Positions 28,886 to 36,381 of a stretch of DNA of 64,000 nucleotides are shown piece after piece. Below the pieces are notes generated by a model, which had not been told where the DNA came from, ran no database searches, and saw nothing but the letters and a program-made list of their open reading frames with translations. The position numbers were made by a program, and so were the translations under genes. Origin of the DNA: CAZJHX01 sp964545715 (GTDB taxonomy: Bacteria; Myxococcota_A; UBA9042; GCA-2863065); assembly GCA_964545715.1 (NCBI GenBank), contig CAZJHX010000035.1, forward strand, positions 1 through 64,000, written 5' to 3'. The stretch's first letter is position 1, and every line of letters begins with the position of its first letter.

Positions 28886-29290
28886 TCAGCAGGTGATTGC
28901 GTACCCCTTCAGCTTCGGGGCGCCTGCCAGTCGCTCACGCAGGCCCTGGGGATCGTACGGGCCGTAGGCTTGTGACACACCCGAGAAGTCCAGCGTGCGC
29001 TGCTCGTCGTCGATGACGAAGTGCCCGCCTCCCACGATGGTCCAGGACCGGTCATACAGGGTGAAGGCGTCCCGCTTGCGGTTCCACTCGCCGCTGACGT
29101 CGAGCTTCAGCAGGAACCGCTCAACGATGTTGCCGTGGTACGTCGACAGCTGCTTGGGCGACAGCACAACGTACTCTTCATCGTCCTTGCGGAGCTGAAC
29201 GAACTTGCCCCGTCGTACCGCTGGAAGCTCACGCTGCATCAGGGTTACAAAGTAGGCTTCGGAGTAATCGAGATAAAAGAATCGAAGCAT
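28886..29290 (-). CDS. Janus/Ocnus (phosphohistidine phosphatase PHPT1)-like protein
   Basis: 134 residues, cytoplasmic. Several features match animal PHPT1 in order. STYHGNIVERF parallels the EYHADIYDKV segment holding the catalytic His (His52 here, His53 there). VGGGHFVIDDEQRTLDFSG parallels the GGGR..HVYGYS strand pair, and SQAYGPYD parallels SMAYGPAQH. The helix after it (GLRERL) also corresponds. PHPT1 removes phosphate from phospho-His or phospho-Lys. The match is by eye and from memory, so remote homology is likely but not proven. I start at ATG 29290, which has TACACT 6 bases upstream; ATG 29371 would add 27 residues with no family counterpart. Confidence 0.62.
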   Translation of the reverse strand: MLRFFYLDYSEAYFVTLMQRELPAVRRGKFVQLRKDDEEYVVLSPKQLSTYHGNIVERFLLKLDVSGEWNRKRDAFTLYDRSWTIVGGGHFVIDDEQRTLDFSGVSQAYGPYDPQGLRERLAGAPKLKGYAITC

Positions 29291-29394
29291 CTCAATAGTG
29301 TACGCCACTCTGGCGATTAACTGATTCAAGGTTTGCGCGATCCTACCCAAGGCTGTATGGTGCGGGTCCATTCACCGGCGGGAGGGTCCACGAG

Positions 29395-29571
29395 ATGGCA
29401 AGACGGCACCTCAGGCGAACGATGCGCAGCAATACCCGACACCGCTACCGCCCAAAGCAGTTTACGGCGACCTGTTCTGTGTGTGAAGCCCAGCTTCAGC
29501 TGCCTGTGCAGCCTCCACCGGGCGTTGAGTTGACTTGCATGGAATGCCTCAACGACAAGGACGCCGGCTGA
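29395..29571 (+). CDS. 58-aa zinc-ribbon protein
   Basis: A short gene with a strong ribosome site (GGGAGG, 9 bases before ATG). The first 23 residues are very basic (10 Arg/Lys, several His), suggesting nucleic acid or ribosome contact. The rest is a treble-clef or zinc-ribbon candidate with Cys27-x2-Cys30 and Cys48-x2-Cys51 spaced by 17 residues. It resembles small zinc ribbons found in ribosome-associated or regulatory microproteins, but I recognise no named family. It lies between the divergent PHPT1-like gene and the convergent cytochrome gene. Confidence 0.6.
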   Translation: MARRHLRRTMRSNTRHRYRPKQFTATCSVCEAQLQLPVQPPPGVELTCMECLNDKDAG

Positions 29572-29586
29572 GGTCGGGCGAGACCC

Positions 29587-29985
29587 CTATTCGGGGCAAC
29601 CCTCTTTCTTACAGGCGCTGATCCAAGCTGCGATAGCGGCTTTCTGCGCGTCCGTCAGCTTCTTGGCGACGCCCTTCATGGCCTTGGGGATCTTGCCGGC
29701 AGGCTTGATCGACTCGGGGATCTTGTCAGCGGCGATGCCGTGACCCATGGCGGTCAGCAGCTTGGCCTTGCTCATGCCGGCGATGTTCGGGGTCTTTTTC
29801 TTCCCGGTTTTGCCGGTGAGGGTCTTCTTATGACAGCCCGTACACTTCTTCACCGCGCCCGGCTTCGCTGCCGTGATCTCGGTGTCGTCTGCTGACGGCG
29901 TGGCGGGTTCGCTGGTCGCTGGGGGCGTAGCTGCTAAGGCGACGCCCGCGACTAGCGCTGCGGCAATAAAGATAGCCTTCTTCAT
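29587..29985 (-). CDS. Secreted mono-haem cytochrome c
   Basis: 132 residues. A signal peptide (MKKAIFIAAALVAGVALA) and a Pro/Thr-rich spacer lead to CTGCH (Cys48, Cys51, His52), the covalent haem c motif. The following Lys-rich region contains several Met residues (MSKAKL, MGHGIA, KAMKGVA) that could give the sixth ligand. A C-terminal pair of Cys (ACKKEGCPE) may form a disulphide. It fits a small class I cytochrome in the periplasm, an electron carrier for an unknown partner. AAGGAG lies 10 bases upstream of ATG. Confidence 0.85.
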   Translation of the reverse strand: MKKAIFIAAALVAGVALAATPPATSEPATPSADDTEITAAKPGAVKKCTGCHKKTLTGKTGKKKTPNIAGMSKAKLLTAMGHGIAADKIPESIKPAGKIPKAMKGVAKKLTDAQKAAIAAWISACKKEGCPE

Positions 29986-30140
29986 TCCGATCTTGCTCCT
30001 TGGTAATCCCGGTCGTCCCGACCGTTTCGCACAACGTTCGGATGAGACTAACCGGTAAAGTGACGTGATGACAACGGCACGCCCCGATCGCAGACACAGG
30101 GGTTGAGACGTTTGGCGTCCATGAGTTATTCAATGCGCCG

Positions 30141-30830
30141 ATGACGGATTTGCTGGCGCGACAGCGCGAATACTACCGAGAGCGTGCGGCCGAGTACGAC
30201 GAGTGGTTCACACGGCAGGGACGCTATGACCGTGGACCGGCTTTCAACACATCGTGGTTTCAGGAGGCGGAGCAGGTACGCCGACACCTGGTCGACTTCG
30301 CGCCGCGCGGGCGGGTGCTGGAGCTGGCGTGCGGCACCGGGCTGTGGACGCGGCACCTGGCCCCGATGGCGGACGCGCTGACCTGCGTGGATGCGGCGCC
30401 GCAGATGGTCGAGGTCAACAAGGCGCGGGTGGCCGACGGCGGCGTGCGCTACGAGCTGGCGGACATCTTCGAGTGGACGCCCGACGGCCAATACGACGTC
30501 GTCTTCTTCGGCTTCTGGCTCTCCCATGTGCCCTGCGTCCGGTTCGACGCCTTCTGGTCGCTGGTCGAGCGCGCGTTGGCTCCTGGTGGCCGCTTCTTCT
30601 TCGTCGACTCGCTCTTCAACGCCAACTCGACGGCTGCGGATCACCAACTGAACGGACCGGACGCCGAGCGGGTCACGCGCAAGCTCAACGACGGCCGCGC
30701 CTTTGACATCGTGAAGGTCTTTTACCGGCCACAGCGCCTGGCCGACCGGCTCGCCGCCCTCGGTTGGGACGCCCGGATCACCAGCACCGACAACTTCTTT
30801 CTGCTGGGCAGCGGCGCGCGCCGAAGCTGA
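30141..30830 (+). CDS. Class I SAM-dependent methyltransferase
   Basis: 229 residues. The SAM-binding motif I is VLELACGTGLWTRHLAP (about 60-76), motif II gives TCVDAAPQMVEVN, and DVVFFGFWLSHVP is motif IV, with ALAPGGRFFFVDS as the post-motif strand. The N-terminal helix (QREYYRERAAEYDEW) is common in small-molecule and ubiquinone/menaquinone-like methyltransferases. No substrate can be inferred. The 155-bp gap upstream (29986-30140) shows no further gene. The stop abuts the stop of the convergent TauE gene with no bases between. Confidence 0.88.
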   Translation: MTDLLARQREYYRERAAEYDEWFTRQGRYDRGPAFNTSWFQEAEQVRRHLVDFAPRGRVLELACGTGLWTRHLAPMADALTCVDAAPQMVEVNKARVADGGVRYELADIFEWTPDGQYDVVFFGFWLSHVPCVRFDAFWSLVERALAPGGRFFFVDSLFNANSTAADHQLNGPDAERVTRKLNDGRAFDIVKVFYRPQRLADRLAALGWDARITSTDNFFLLGSGARRS

Positions 30831-31550
30831 CTATTTCAGCAGCAGCACCAGCCCCATCCCTGCGAACGCGATCCAGCTGACCGTTCGAAAGCGCTCGGCG
30901 GAGATGCGGCGGGCAAGGCGCGTGCCGACGGCCAGGCCCACAAACACGGCGGGCAAGCCGATGGCCGACTCGATCAGCACCTGCTGCGTCATCATGCCCT
31001 GCGACGCGGCGATCGGGACCCGGCACAGGCTCCAAATGGTAAACACGACCTGCAGCGTAGCCTTGAGCTGGTCAGGCGTCTCGGGGCGCCCGTACAGGTA
31101 CGCGACCATCGGGGGGCCGCCGGTGTTCATGGCGCCGGAAAGAACGCCGGACGCGGCACCTGCCGCCGCACCCCAGGCCGGTCCCAGCGCGCGCGTCGTC
31201 TGCTGACCCCACAGGTTCCAGCCCGCGATGGCGATGACCACGCCGCCCAACGCGCGCGTCATGAATGCGCCGTCCAGCGAGCCCAGCAAGAAGACGCCTA
31301 TGGCGACGCCCGCGATGCCGGTGGGCAGAATGGGCACCAGGATGCGCCACTGGATGTGCTCGCGCATCATCCACGCCATCAGGCCCGAGATCAGCAGCCC
31401 CATGAGATTGACCAGGGAGGCGGCGTGCACCACACCGTGTGTGAGCGTCAGTACCGTCATGCCGACGATGCCGCAGCCAAAACCCAGAAATCCGTTGATG
31501 GCGGAGGCGCCAAAGAAGACGCCGATGACGATGACCGTGGCGACGAACAC
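30831..31550 (-). CDS. TauE/SafE family membrane transporter
   Basis: 239 residues, about seven or eight membrane helices. FFGASAINGFLGFGCGIVGM in helix 1 and the second-half repeat (PAWGAAAGAASGVLSGAMNTGGPPMVAY) are the duplicated motif of TauE/SafE permeases, which export sulphite or organosulphonates or take up related anions. The start is GTG 31550, preceded by TATAAG 8 bases upstream. It is divergent from the lipoprotein gene that precedes the selenoprotein, with only 25 bp between start codons. Confidence 0.87.
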   Translation of the reverse strand: MFVATVIVIGVFFGASAINGFLGFGCGIVGMTVLTLTHGVVHAASLVNLMGLLISGLMAWMMREHIQWRILVPILPTGIAGVAIGVFLLGSLDGAFMTRALGGVVIAIAGWNLWGQQTTRALGPAWGAAAGAASGVLSGAMNTGGPPMVAYLYGRPETPDQLKATLQVVFTIWSLCRVPIAASQGMMTQQVLIESAIGLPAVFVGLAVGTRLARRISAERFRTVSWIAFAGMGLVLLLK

Positions 31551-31558
31551 CGTCGGCC

Positions 31559-31566
31559 CTTATAGT
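31559..31566. promoter_or_regulatory. Bidirectional -10 core between TauE and the lipoprotein-selenoprotein operon
   Basis: TATAGT (31561-31566) ends 9 bases before ATG 31576. TATAAG (31564 to 31559) ends 8 bases before GTG 31550. They share the palindromic TATA at 31561-31564, so one melted region would serve both directions. Neither gene has a Shine-Dalgarno. Confidence 0.5.
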
Positions 31567-31575
31567 CGACGCGTG

Positions 31576-32571
31576 ATGACGCGAGCAACCACAATACTGG
31601 CAGTCGCCCTCCTTCTCGGATGTGGCGACGACCTGGCGGACCCGAGTCACTCCGAGCAAGTCGTGGCCGACGACGTCATTCATCTGACCGTGGTGGTGCA
31701 TCTGGAAGGCTGGCCGGCGCACGAGAACATCGCGTTTCAAACCTACGCCGCCAAGGTGCGTGCGACGCTGAAAGAGGTTCAGGACCACGGCGCCGTCTTC
31801 AGCTGGGAGACCAAGAACCTCATCGAGCCGAGCGTGCAGTTTGACGACAACATCCTCCTGGAGCTGCAGAGCAGCGGGCAGTCGGTCGGTGTGCACGCGG
31901 ATCTCGGCGCGTCCGGCAGCCCGGGCGGCGCGTACGACCAACAGAAGTTCACGGCGGAGCTCAAGTCCCTGCGCACTGACATGCAGGCGCTCGGCGTCAC
32001 ACCCAGGCACGTGTCGGGCATCTGCTCGGAGCTGGACTGGGTGAAGGCCGCGCGCGACGCTGGGTTCGAGTTCGCCAGCGGCCAGGTGGCCTTTTGTTTG
32101 AAATCTTTGGGCCAGATCGCCATCCCCGACAACTACAAGGCGTGCGCGAGCCCAGAAGAGTGTCACCAGCCCTATCCGAGCGACGCCGAGGAGACCGTGT
32201 TTCCGTGGCGCGTGGAGAGCGGCCTGAACTGGACGACCCCGAGCAGCGACGGCGACCTGGTGCTGTTTCACAGCAGCGGCGAGATCGGGTGCGCGGCCGA
32301 GCTGCGAGCGGATCCGACCGCGGCGCTGGACGCCTGCGTGCTGGACCACGCGGACGTGGACGCGGCCATGGCCAACCTGGAGGCGGCCTTCGCGCACACC
32401 GATCCCAAGCGCTTCAACACCCACGTGGTGGTCTGGAGCTTTGGACGCGAGTTCGAGCCCTACCTGCTGGGCAAATGGCTCGATCGCATCAAACCATTCG
32501 TAACGTCGGGACGAGTTAAGTGGACCACGCTCTCGCAGATGTACGATGATTTCACGGCGGCAGGCGGTTGA
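31576..32571 (+). CDS. Lipoprotein with polysaccharide-deacetylase-like fold (tentative)
   Basis: 331 residues. Lipobox LLLGCG (Cys16), then one globular domain. It reads like a NodB-type barrel: an early strand HLTVVVHLEGW, QSVGVHADLGASG after a helix, SGICSELDWVKAARDAGFEFASG, and a C-terminal WTTLSQMYDDF typical of the final strand-helix of deacetylases. The canonical TFDDG metal motif is missing, so catalysis is doubtful; only the VHAD pair resembles a metal site. It is 13 bp upstream of the selenoprotein gene and certainly cotranscribed with it, which hints at a joint role at the cell surface. Confidence 0.65.
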   Translation: MTRATTILAVALLLGCGDDLADPSHSEQVVADDVIHLTVVVHLEGWPAHENIAFQTYAAKVRATLKEVQDHGAVFSWETKNLIEPSVQFDDNILLELQSSGQSVGVHADLGASGSPGGAYDQQKFTAELKSLRTDMQALGVTPRHVSGICSELDWVKAARDAGFEFASGQVAFCLKSLGQIAIPDNYKACASPEECHQPYPSDAEETVFPWRVESGLNWTTPSSDGDLVLFHSSGEIGCAAELRADPTAALDACVLDHADVDAAMANLEAAFAHTDPKRFNTHVVVWSFGREFEPYLLGKWLDRIKPFVTSGRVKWTTLSQMYDDFTAAGG

Positions 32572-32584
32572 TATGGAGGGTGGA

Positions 32585-34342
32585 ATGCGCAAGTTGTTGT
32601 TATCGCTGATGATGTTGGCGCTCGCTGGATGCGGCGGCGCCGATGGCGACGACGTGGTGCCGGCGGGAGATCCCGATGACAACGTCCGACCGCTGGCCAG
32701 CGTTGGTGTGGTCGAGGGCGCGCTGTACGCCGATTTGGCCGTAAACGGCGACCTGGTCTACGGCTGCACGGCTTCACACGGAATGCGGATCGCCTCGCTG
32801 GGCGCCGATGGCGCGCTGACCACCACCGTAGAGCAGGCGACGTTCGATCAGGCCGCGGGTTGTCGCACCGTGAGCGCTGCGCCGGACGGCGTCGTGTTTG
32901 TCGGGGGCGAGGCCACCGGCGGCGGCTCCTGGATCGCACAGGTGGACGCGGACGGGACGGCGACCAACGCCGTGACCACGTCTGCCGGCCTGGTGGAGAC
33001 CGTGACCGCGACCGAGACCCACGTTTTTGCCGCGGTCGGCTCGGCCGGGCTTGTGATCTTCGGTCGCAACGACGGCGCGCTGGCCCAGGTGGGCGCGCTG
33101 ACCGAGGGCTTTGACCGCGCGCTGGGCGTCGCTGTGTGGGGTGACCGCCTGCTGGTAGCGGACGGGCTGTCGGGCGTGGCGCTGGTCGACATCTCGGACC
33201 CGACCGCACCCGCCATCGAGAGCCACTTTGACACCAAAGGCACGGCGCGTCGCGTGCTGGTAAGGGACGATCTGGCGTACGTCGGGGACGTAGGCGGCGG
33301 CGTGACCGTCTACGACCCGGAAGCCGGCAAGAAGATCGGCACCTGGAAGACCCACGGATCGGCCGTGGACCTGGCGTTTGGCGAGGGCGACCGTCTGCTT
33401 GTCGCAAACCTGGAGGACCTCTGCATCCTGGATGCGTCGGACCCCGCCGAGCTGCATCTGGTGGCGACCGAGGTGCTGCCCGGTGAGGGTGGTCGCGCCG
33501 GTCGCGTTATCGCGGTGCGTGCCACCGCAGGGCTGGCGCTGGCGGCTGAGTGGTCCGGGCTGTGGACGTTTGACTACTCCACGGTCGCATCGCCCGACAT
33601 CCACCTGAGCCGCACGGCGCTGGATCTGGGCGTTGTCTCGCTGAAAAGCGCGGAGGCCCTGATCATCGAGAACCTGGGCATGTCGGTCTTGGACATCATC
33701 GAGGTCACAGTCGACCATCCCGACTTCGAGGTCACGCTGGACGACGACCGCCTGGGACCCGGCAAGAAGACGCTGCTGACGGTGGAGTTTGAGCCGTCCG
33801 ACGACAAGCCGATCACGGGCACCGTCACCTTGACGACCAACGACCCGGACGAGCGCACCGTACACATCCCGCTCAGCGCTAACGCCGAGGGCGGTCTGCA
33901 GGTCGGCGCGCCGTTTGACCCGACCGACTCGCGCATCTTCTCCCAGTACGAAACGGCGGCCAACGTCACGGTAGGGGGCGAGTACCCGGGCAAGGTGGTC
34001 ATCTTAGCCTGGTTCGGCACCTCGTGAGGCACCTGTGGTCTGCAGTTAGCGGACCTCAACAAAGACACAGAGGGTCTCAGCAGTGACGATTTCGTGCTCA
34101 TCGGCGTGGCGTCCGGTGCCGACACCGAGTCACAGATAGCCACCTTCAAGAGCCACTATGGCCTGGACAACGTGGTGCTGTGGATCGACGTGAACAAGGT
34201 CTATCGCGATATCGTGGAGCCCGGTGGGCGCAGCTACCCGATCGAGGTCGTCATCGACCGCAAGGGCATCGTGCGCTACATCGAGACCGACTACCTGCCC
34301 GGTCAGGCTGCCGCCGCGGCCGAGGCCGCGATCAAAGAATAG
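32585..34342 (+). CDS. Predicted selenoprotein: lipoprotein with LVIVD propeller, ASH/DUF1573-like domain and thioredoxin-like UxxC domain
   Basis: One frame runs from ATG 32585 (GGAGG-type site upstream) to TAG 34342, broken only by TGA at 34025-34027, codon 481. Residues 1-16 are a lipoprotein signal (LAGC, Cys16). About 40-330 is a propeller with LVIVD-type blades such as GVALVDISDPTAPAI. About 335-435 is an Ig-like ASH/DUF1573 domain (LDLGVVSLKSAEALIIENLG, LTTNDPDERTVHIPL). About 440-585 is thioredoxin-like: GKVVILAWFGTS, then U481-G-T-C484, then SYPIEVVIDRKG as the cis-Pro loop. UGA takes the place of the first, nucleophilic Cys of CxxC. A SECIS-like hairpin follows 9 bases after UGA. 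Homology on both sides and the hairpin favour selenocysteine over a nonsense mutation. Redox function outside the cytoplasm is inferred. Confidence 0.82.
34025..34059 (+). other. UGA codon with bacterial-type SECIS hairpin
   Basis: TGA (34025-34027) is followed by GGTCTGC-AGTTA-GCGGACC at 34037-34055: a 7-bp stem (one U-G pair) with a 5-base loop, extended by a UG/CA pair beyond a U-U mismatch. The loop starts 16 bases after UGA and has G in its second position, both within the known rules for bacterial SECIS elements (loop 16-37 bases downstream, G among the first two loop bases). The loop contains a TTA Leu codon, a codon that is rare in a genome of this GC content. Confidence 0.75.
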
Positions 34343-34343
34343 C

Positions 34344-35354
34344 TCAGCTGAGCAGGTGATGCGCCAGGAAGGCCGCGCCCTGCTGCTCCGCCCAGAAGAC
34401 ACGCCTCCAGGGCGCGCCGGTGACGAAGCCGACGTGGCCGCCATGCTCCGTGAACGCCGCGGTGAGTAGAGGGTTGGCGGCGACCTCAGCGTGCGGCATG
34501 GCGTCGCTGGGCAGGAACGGATCGTCGGCGCTGGACATCAGCAGCGTGGGGACGCGGATCCGCTCCAGAAACTGCTTGGAGCTGCTTTGCCGGTAATAAT
34601 CGCCCGCGTCCGTGAAGCCGTGGATGGGCGCGGTGACGGCGTTGTCGAACTGGCGAAACGTCTTGGCGTTCAAGGCGCGCTGGATGTCGGGCAGCGCCGG
34701 ACCGAAGCGGGGCAGATCGGCGCGCAGTTTGTCCGTCAGCTGCTTGAGCAGGTACCACGTGTAGACCCCGCCGCCCTTCTCCTCCAGCTCGTTGGCGCAG
34801 GCTTCCAGATCAAACGGGACGGAGATGCCGACGGCGGCGCTGAGCTGGGTGTCTTCGCTGCGCTCCCCCAGGTGCTTGAGCAGCACGTTGCCACCCAGGG
34901 AGACGCCGATGCCGCCGAACGGGACGTCGCCAAAGCGCTCGCGGAGCAGGTCGATGACGAGCGCCGCGTCGCGGGTGTCGCCTGAGTGATACAGCCGTGG
35001 GGTGAGGTTGGGCTCGCCGCTGCAGGAGCGGAAGTTCAGGCCGACCGCTCGGACACCGAGACCGGCCAGCAGGCGATAGGTCTCGTAGGCGTAGCCGGTG
35101 CGCGCGGAGCCCTCGAGGCCATGGAACAGCACGACGATTGGGGCGCTGTCCCCCAGGTCTGCCCACGTGGCGCCCGGCACGTCCGCGAAGTCGATGTGAA
35201 CAAAGTCCCCGTCGGGGGTGTCTATGCGCTCGCGCCGGAAACGCACACCGCGCTTGCGACGCACGTAGCGGCCGCCGATCGTCTGCGCGTGACGACCCCG
35301 GAGCCATGGCGCTTGCCTGAAGCGGCGGATCTGTGGGTGATGTGGCGCGTTCAT
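34344..35354 (-). CDS. YheT-like alpha/beta hydrolase
   Basis: 336 residues. It begins like the YheT/ABHD1-3 family (FRQAPWLRGRHAQTIGG, with the conserved HxQT), then VVLFHGLEGS as oxyanion loop, NFRSCSGEPN, YHSGDTRD, and the nucleophile in GVSLGGNVLLK. SSADDPFLP carries the acid, and TEHGGHVGF the catalytic His. The family includes bacterial carboxylesterases and eukaryotic phospholipases; the true substrate is unknown. ATG 35354 is chosen because AGAGGG lies 5 bases upstream; a start at 35390 would lie beyond the predicted -10 element. The stop is 1 bp from the selenoprotein gene's stop. Confidence 0.86.
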   Translation of the reverse strand: MNAPHHPQIRRFRQAPWLRGRHAQTIGGRYVRRKRGVRFRRERIDTPDGDFVHIDFADVPGATWADLGDSAPIVVLFHGLEGSARTGYAYETYRLLAGLGVRAVGLNFRSCSGEPNLTPRLYHSGDTRDAALVIDLLRERFGDVPFGGIGVSLGGNVLLKHLGERSEDTQLSAAVGISVPFDLEACANELEEKGGGVYTWYLLKQLTDKLRADLPRFGPALPDIQRALNAKTFRQFDNAVTAPIHGFTDAGDYYRQSSSKQFLERIRVPTLLMSSADDPFLPSDAMPHAEVAANPLLTAAFTEHGGHVGFVTGAPWRRVFWAEQQGAAFLAHHLLS

Positions 35355-35380
35355 GGTGCCCTCTGCGTCCGGAAGATGTG

Positions 35381-35387
35381 TAGGATA
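35381..35387. promoter_or_regulatory. Overlapping divergent -10-like elements, YheT-like / ArfB-like genes
   Basis: TAGGATA reads TAGGAT (35381-35386) on the plus strand, ending 9 bases before ATG 35396, and TATCCT (35387 to 35382) on the minus strand, leaving a 27-base leader with a ribosome site before ATG 35354. Confidence 0.4.
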
Positions 35388-35395
35388 CACAAACC

Positions 35396-35842
35396 ATGTG
35401 CGCTGACACGACAGAATCCGGCAACGCCTTCATGGCGGGAGAGTGCCGGATCCCGCTGACCGAGCTGAGCTTCAGCTGGGCGCGCTCGGGTGGTCCGGGC
35501 GGTCAAAACGTCAACAAAGTCGAGACGAAGGCCGTGCTGCGCTTCGACTTTGCCGGGTCGCCGTCCATCTCCGACGAGCTCAAGGAGCGGGCGAAGCCGA
35601 AGCTGGCGCCGCGGCTGACGGACGAGGGCGAGCTTGTGCTGAGCTCCACCAAGACCCGGAGTCGCGAGCAGAACCGTAGCGACTGCATCGAGCGGCTGGC
35701 GGCGCTGCTGGCTGACGCCTTTCAGCCGGTGCGGGTACGCAAGAAGACGCGGCCGTCCAGGGCGCAGAAGCAGCGGCGGTTGGACAACAAGAAGCGCCGG
35801 GGCGAGAAGAAGAAGGATCGGGGACAGCGGTGGGACGAATGA
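35396..35842 (+). CDS. arfB: ArfB/YaeJ-like peptide chain release and ribosome rescue factor
   Basis: 148 residues, close to E. coli ArfB. The catalytic loop is GGPGGQNVNKVETKA with the GGQ that enters the peptidyl-transferase centre. The C-terminal tail is very rich in Lys/Arg (KKTRPSRAQKQRRLDNKKRR), as needed to occupy the empty mRNA channel of a stalled ribosome. There is no codon-recognition domain. It probably hydrolyses peptidyl-tRNA on ribosomes stalled without a stop codon. ATG 35432 is an alternative start. The stop overlaps the next start in ATGA. Confidence 0.9.
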   Translation: MCADTTESGNAFMAGECRIPLTELSFSWARSGGPGGQNVNKVETKAVLRFDFAGSPSISDELKERAKPKLAPRLTDEGELVLSSTKTRSREQNRSDCIERLAALLADAFQPVRVRKKTRPSRAQKQRRLDNKKRRGEKKKDRGQRWDE

Positions 35843-36333
35843 GGTGCACCGTGGCAACGGCTGCTGTCATTCTGGCGGTGGGCTGCAACATCAAGGATCT
35901 GAAGAACGTGGATCCGCCACCCCCGCTGGTGCCGGAGACTGTGCAGTTTCTGGACCCCGCGACGGACATCGCCGGGCCGGATTTTTTCGGGTCTCCCGAC
36001 CCGGGCCAGCCTCCGACCGACCTCGGCCAGCCGGACGTCTTTGTGCCGCCCATCGATGTGGCGCCGTCCGTCGATTCCGGCCCCGATGCAGGGTCGCCGG
36101 ACCTACCCGTGGTGCCCGACGATTTGTGCTGGCCGTGCCTCGAGAGCTCAGAGTGCGGCGGCGCTGATGACGCATGCGTGCTGTACAGTGACGACGAGGA
36201 GCAAGGCTTCTGCGCGATGCCGTGTGACGAGTCGGCGCCGTGCCCGGACGGCTATTCGTGCGAAATCCTTTACGAACCGAGCGAGATGCGGTTCCTCTTT
36301 CAGTGCAAATCGCTTGACAGTTGTGGCGGCTGA
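35839..36333 (+). CDS. Small Cys-containing lipoprotein
   Basis: 164 residues starting at the ATG of an ATGA overlap with arfB. Lipobox ILAVGCN (Cys about 16), a Pro/Asp-rich linker (about 25-95), then a C-terminal domain with about 10 Cys: CWPCLESSECGG, GFCAMPCDESAPCPDGYSC. This pattern of short Cys knots resembles modules near the N-terminus of the giant lipoprotein at 17754. Function unknown. Coupling to arfB looks like chance neighbourhood rather than shared role. Confidence 0.7.
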   Translation: MRCTVATAAVILAVGCNIKDLKNVDPPPPLVPETVQFLDPATDIAGPDFFGSPDPGQPPTDLGQPDVFVPPIDVAPSVDSGPDAGSPDLPVVPDDLCWPCLESSECGGADDACVLYSDDEEQGFCAMPCDESAPCPDGYSCEILYEPSEMRFLFQCKSLDSCGG

Positions 36334-36338
36334 CAACT
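36319..36338. promoter_or_regulatory. Perfect palindrome overlapping a TTGACA box, candidate TetR operator
   Basis: AGTTGT-N8-ACAACT is an exact inverted repeat spanning 20 bp, 43 bp before the TetR start codon. It begins at the last base of TTGACA (36314-36319), a consensus -35. TAGTGT at 36338-36343 could be the -10 with an 18-bp spacer. The palindrome would thus cover the spacer, a usual place for autorepression. It also overlaps the stop of the preceding gene, so it might act as a weak hairpin. Confidence 0.45.
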
Positions 36339-36381
36339 AGTGTACTAAGCGTTCTGGTGGTCGGCCAGTCCAAGGAAAAAG

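Noticed and set aside
29583..29597. CCCC-TATTC-GGGG hairpin at the cytochrome gene end as a terminator
   Set aside because: Four-base stem without a T-run; too weak to call.
34025..34027. Simple nonsense mutation or pseudogene explanation for the TGA
   Set aside because: The sequence after TGA is fully conserved in thioredoxin character, no other stop occurs, UGA is exactly at the nucleophile position, and a SECIS-like hairpin follows. It cannot be excluded without homologues.
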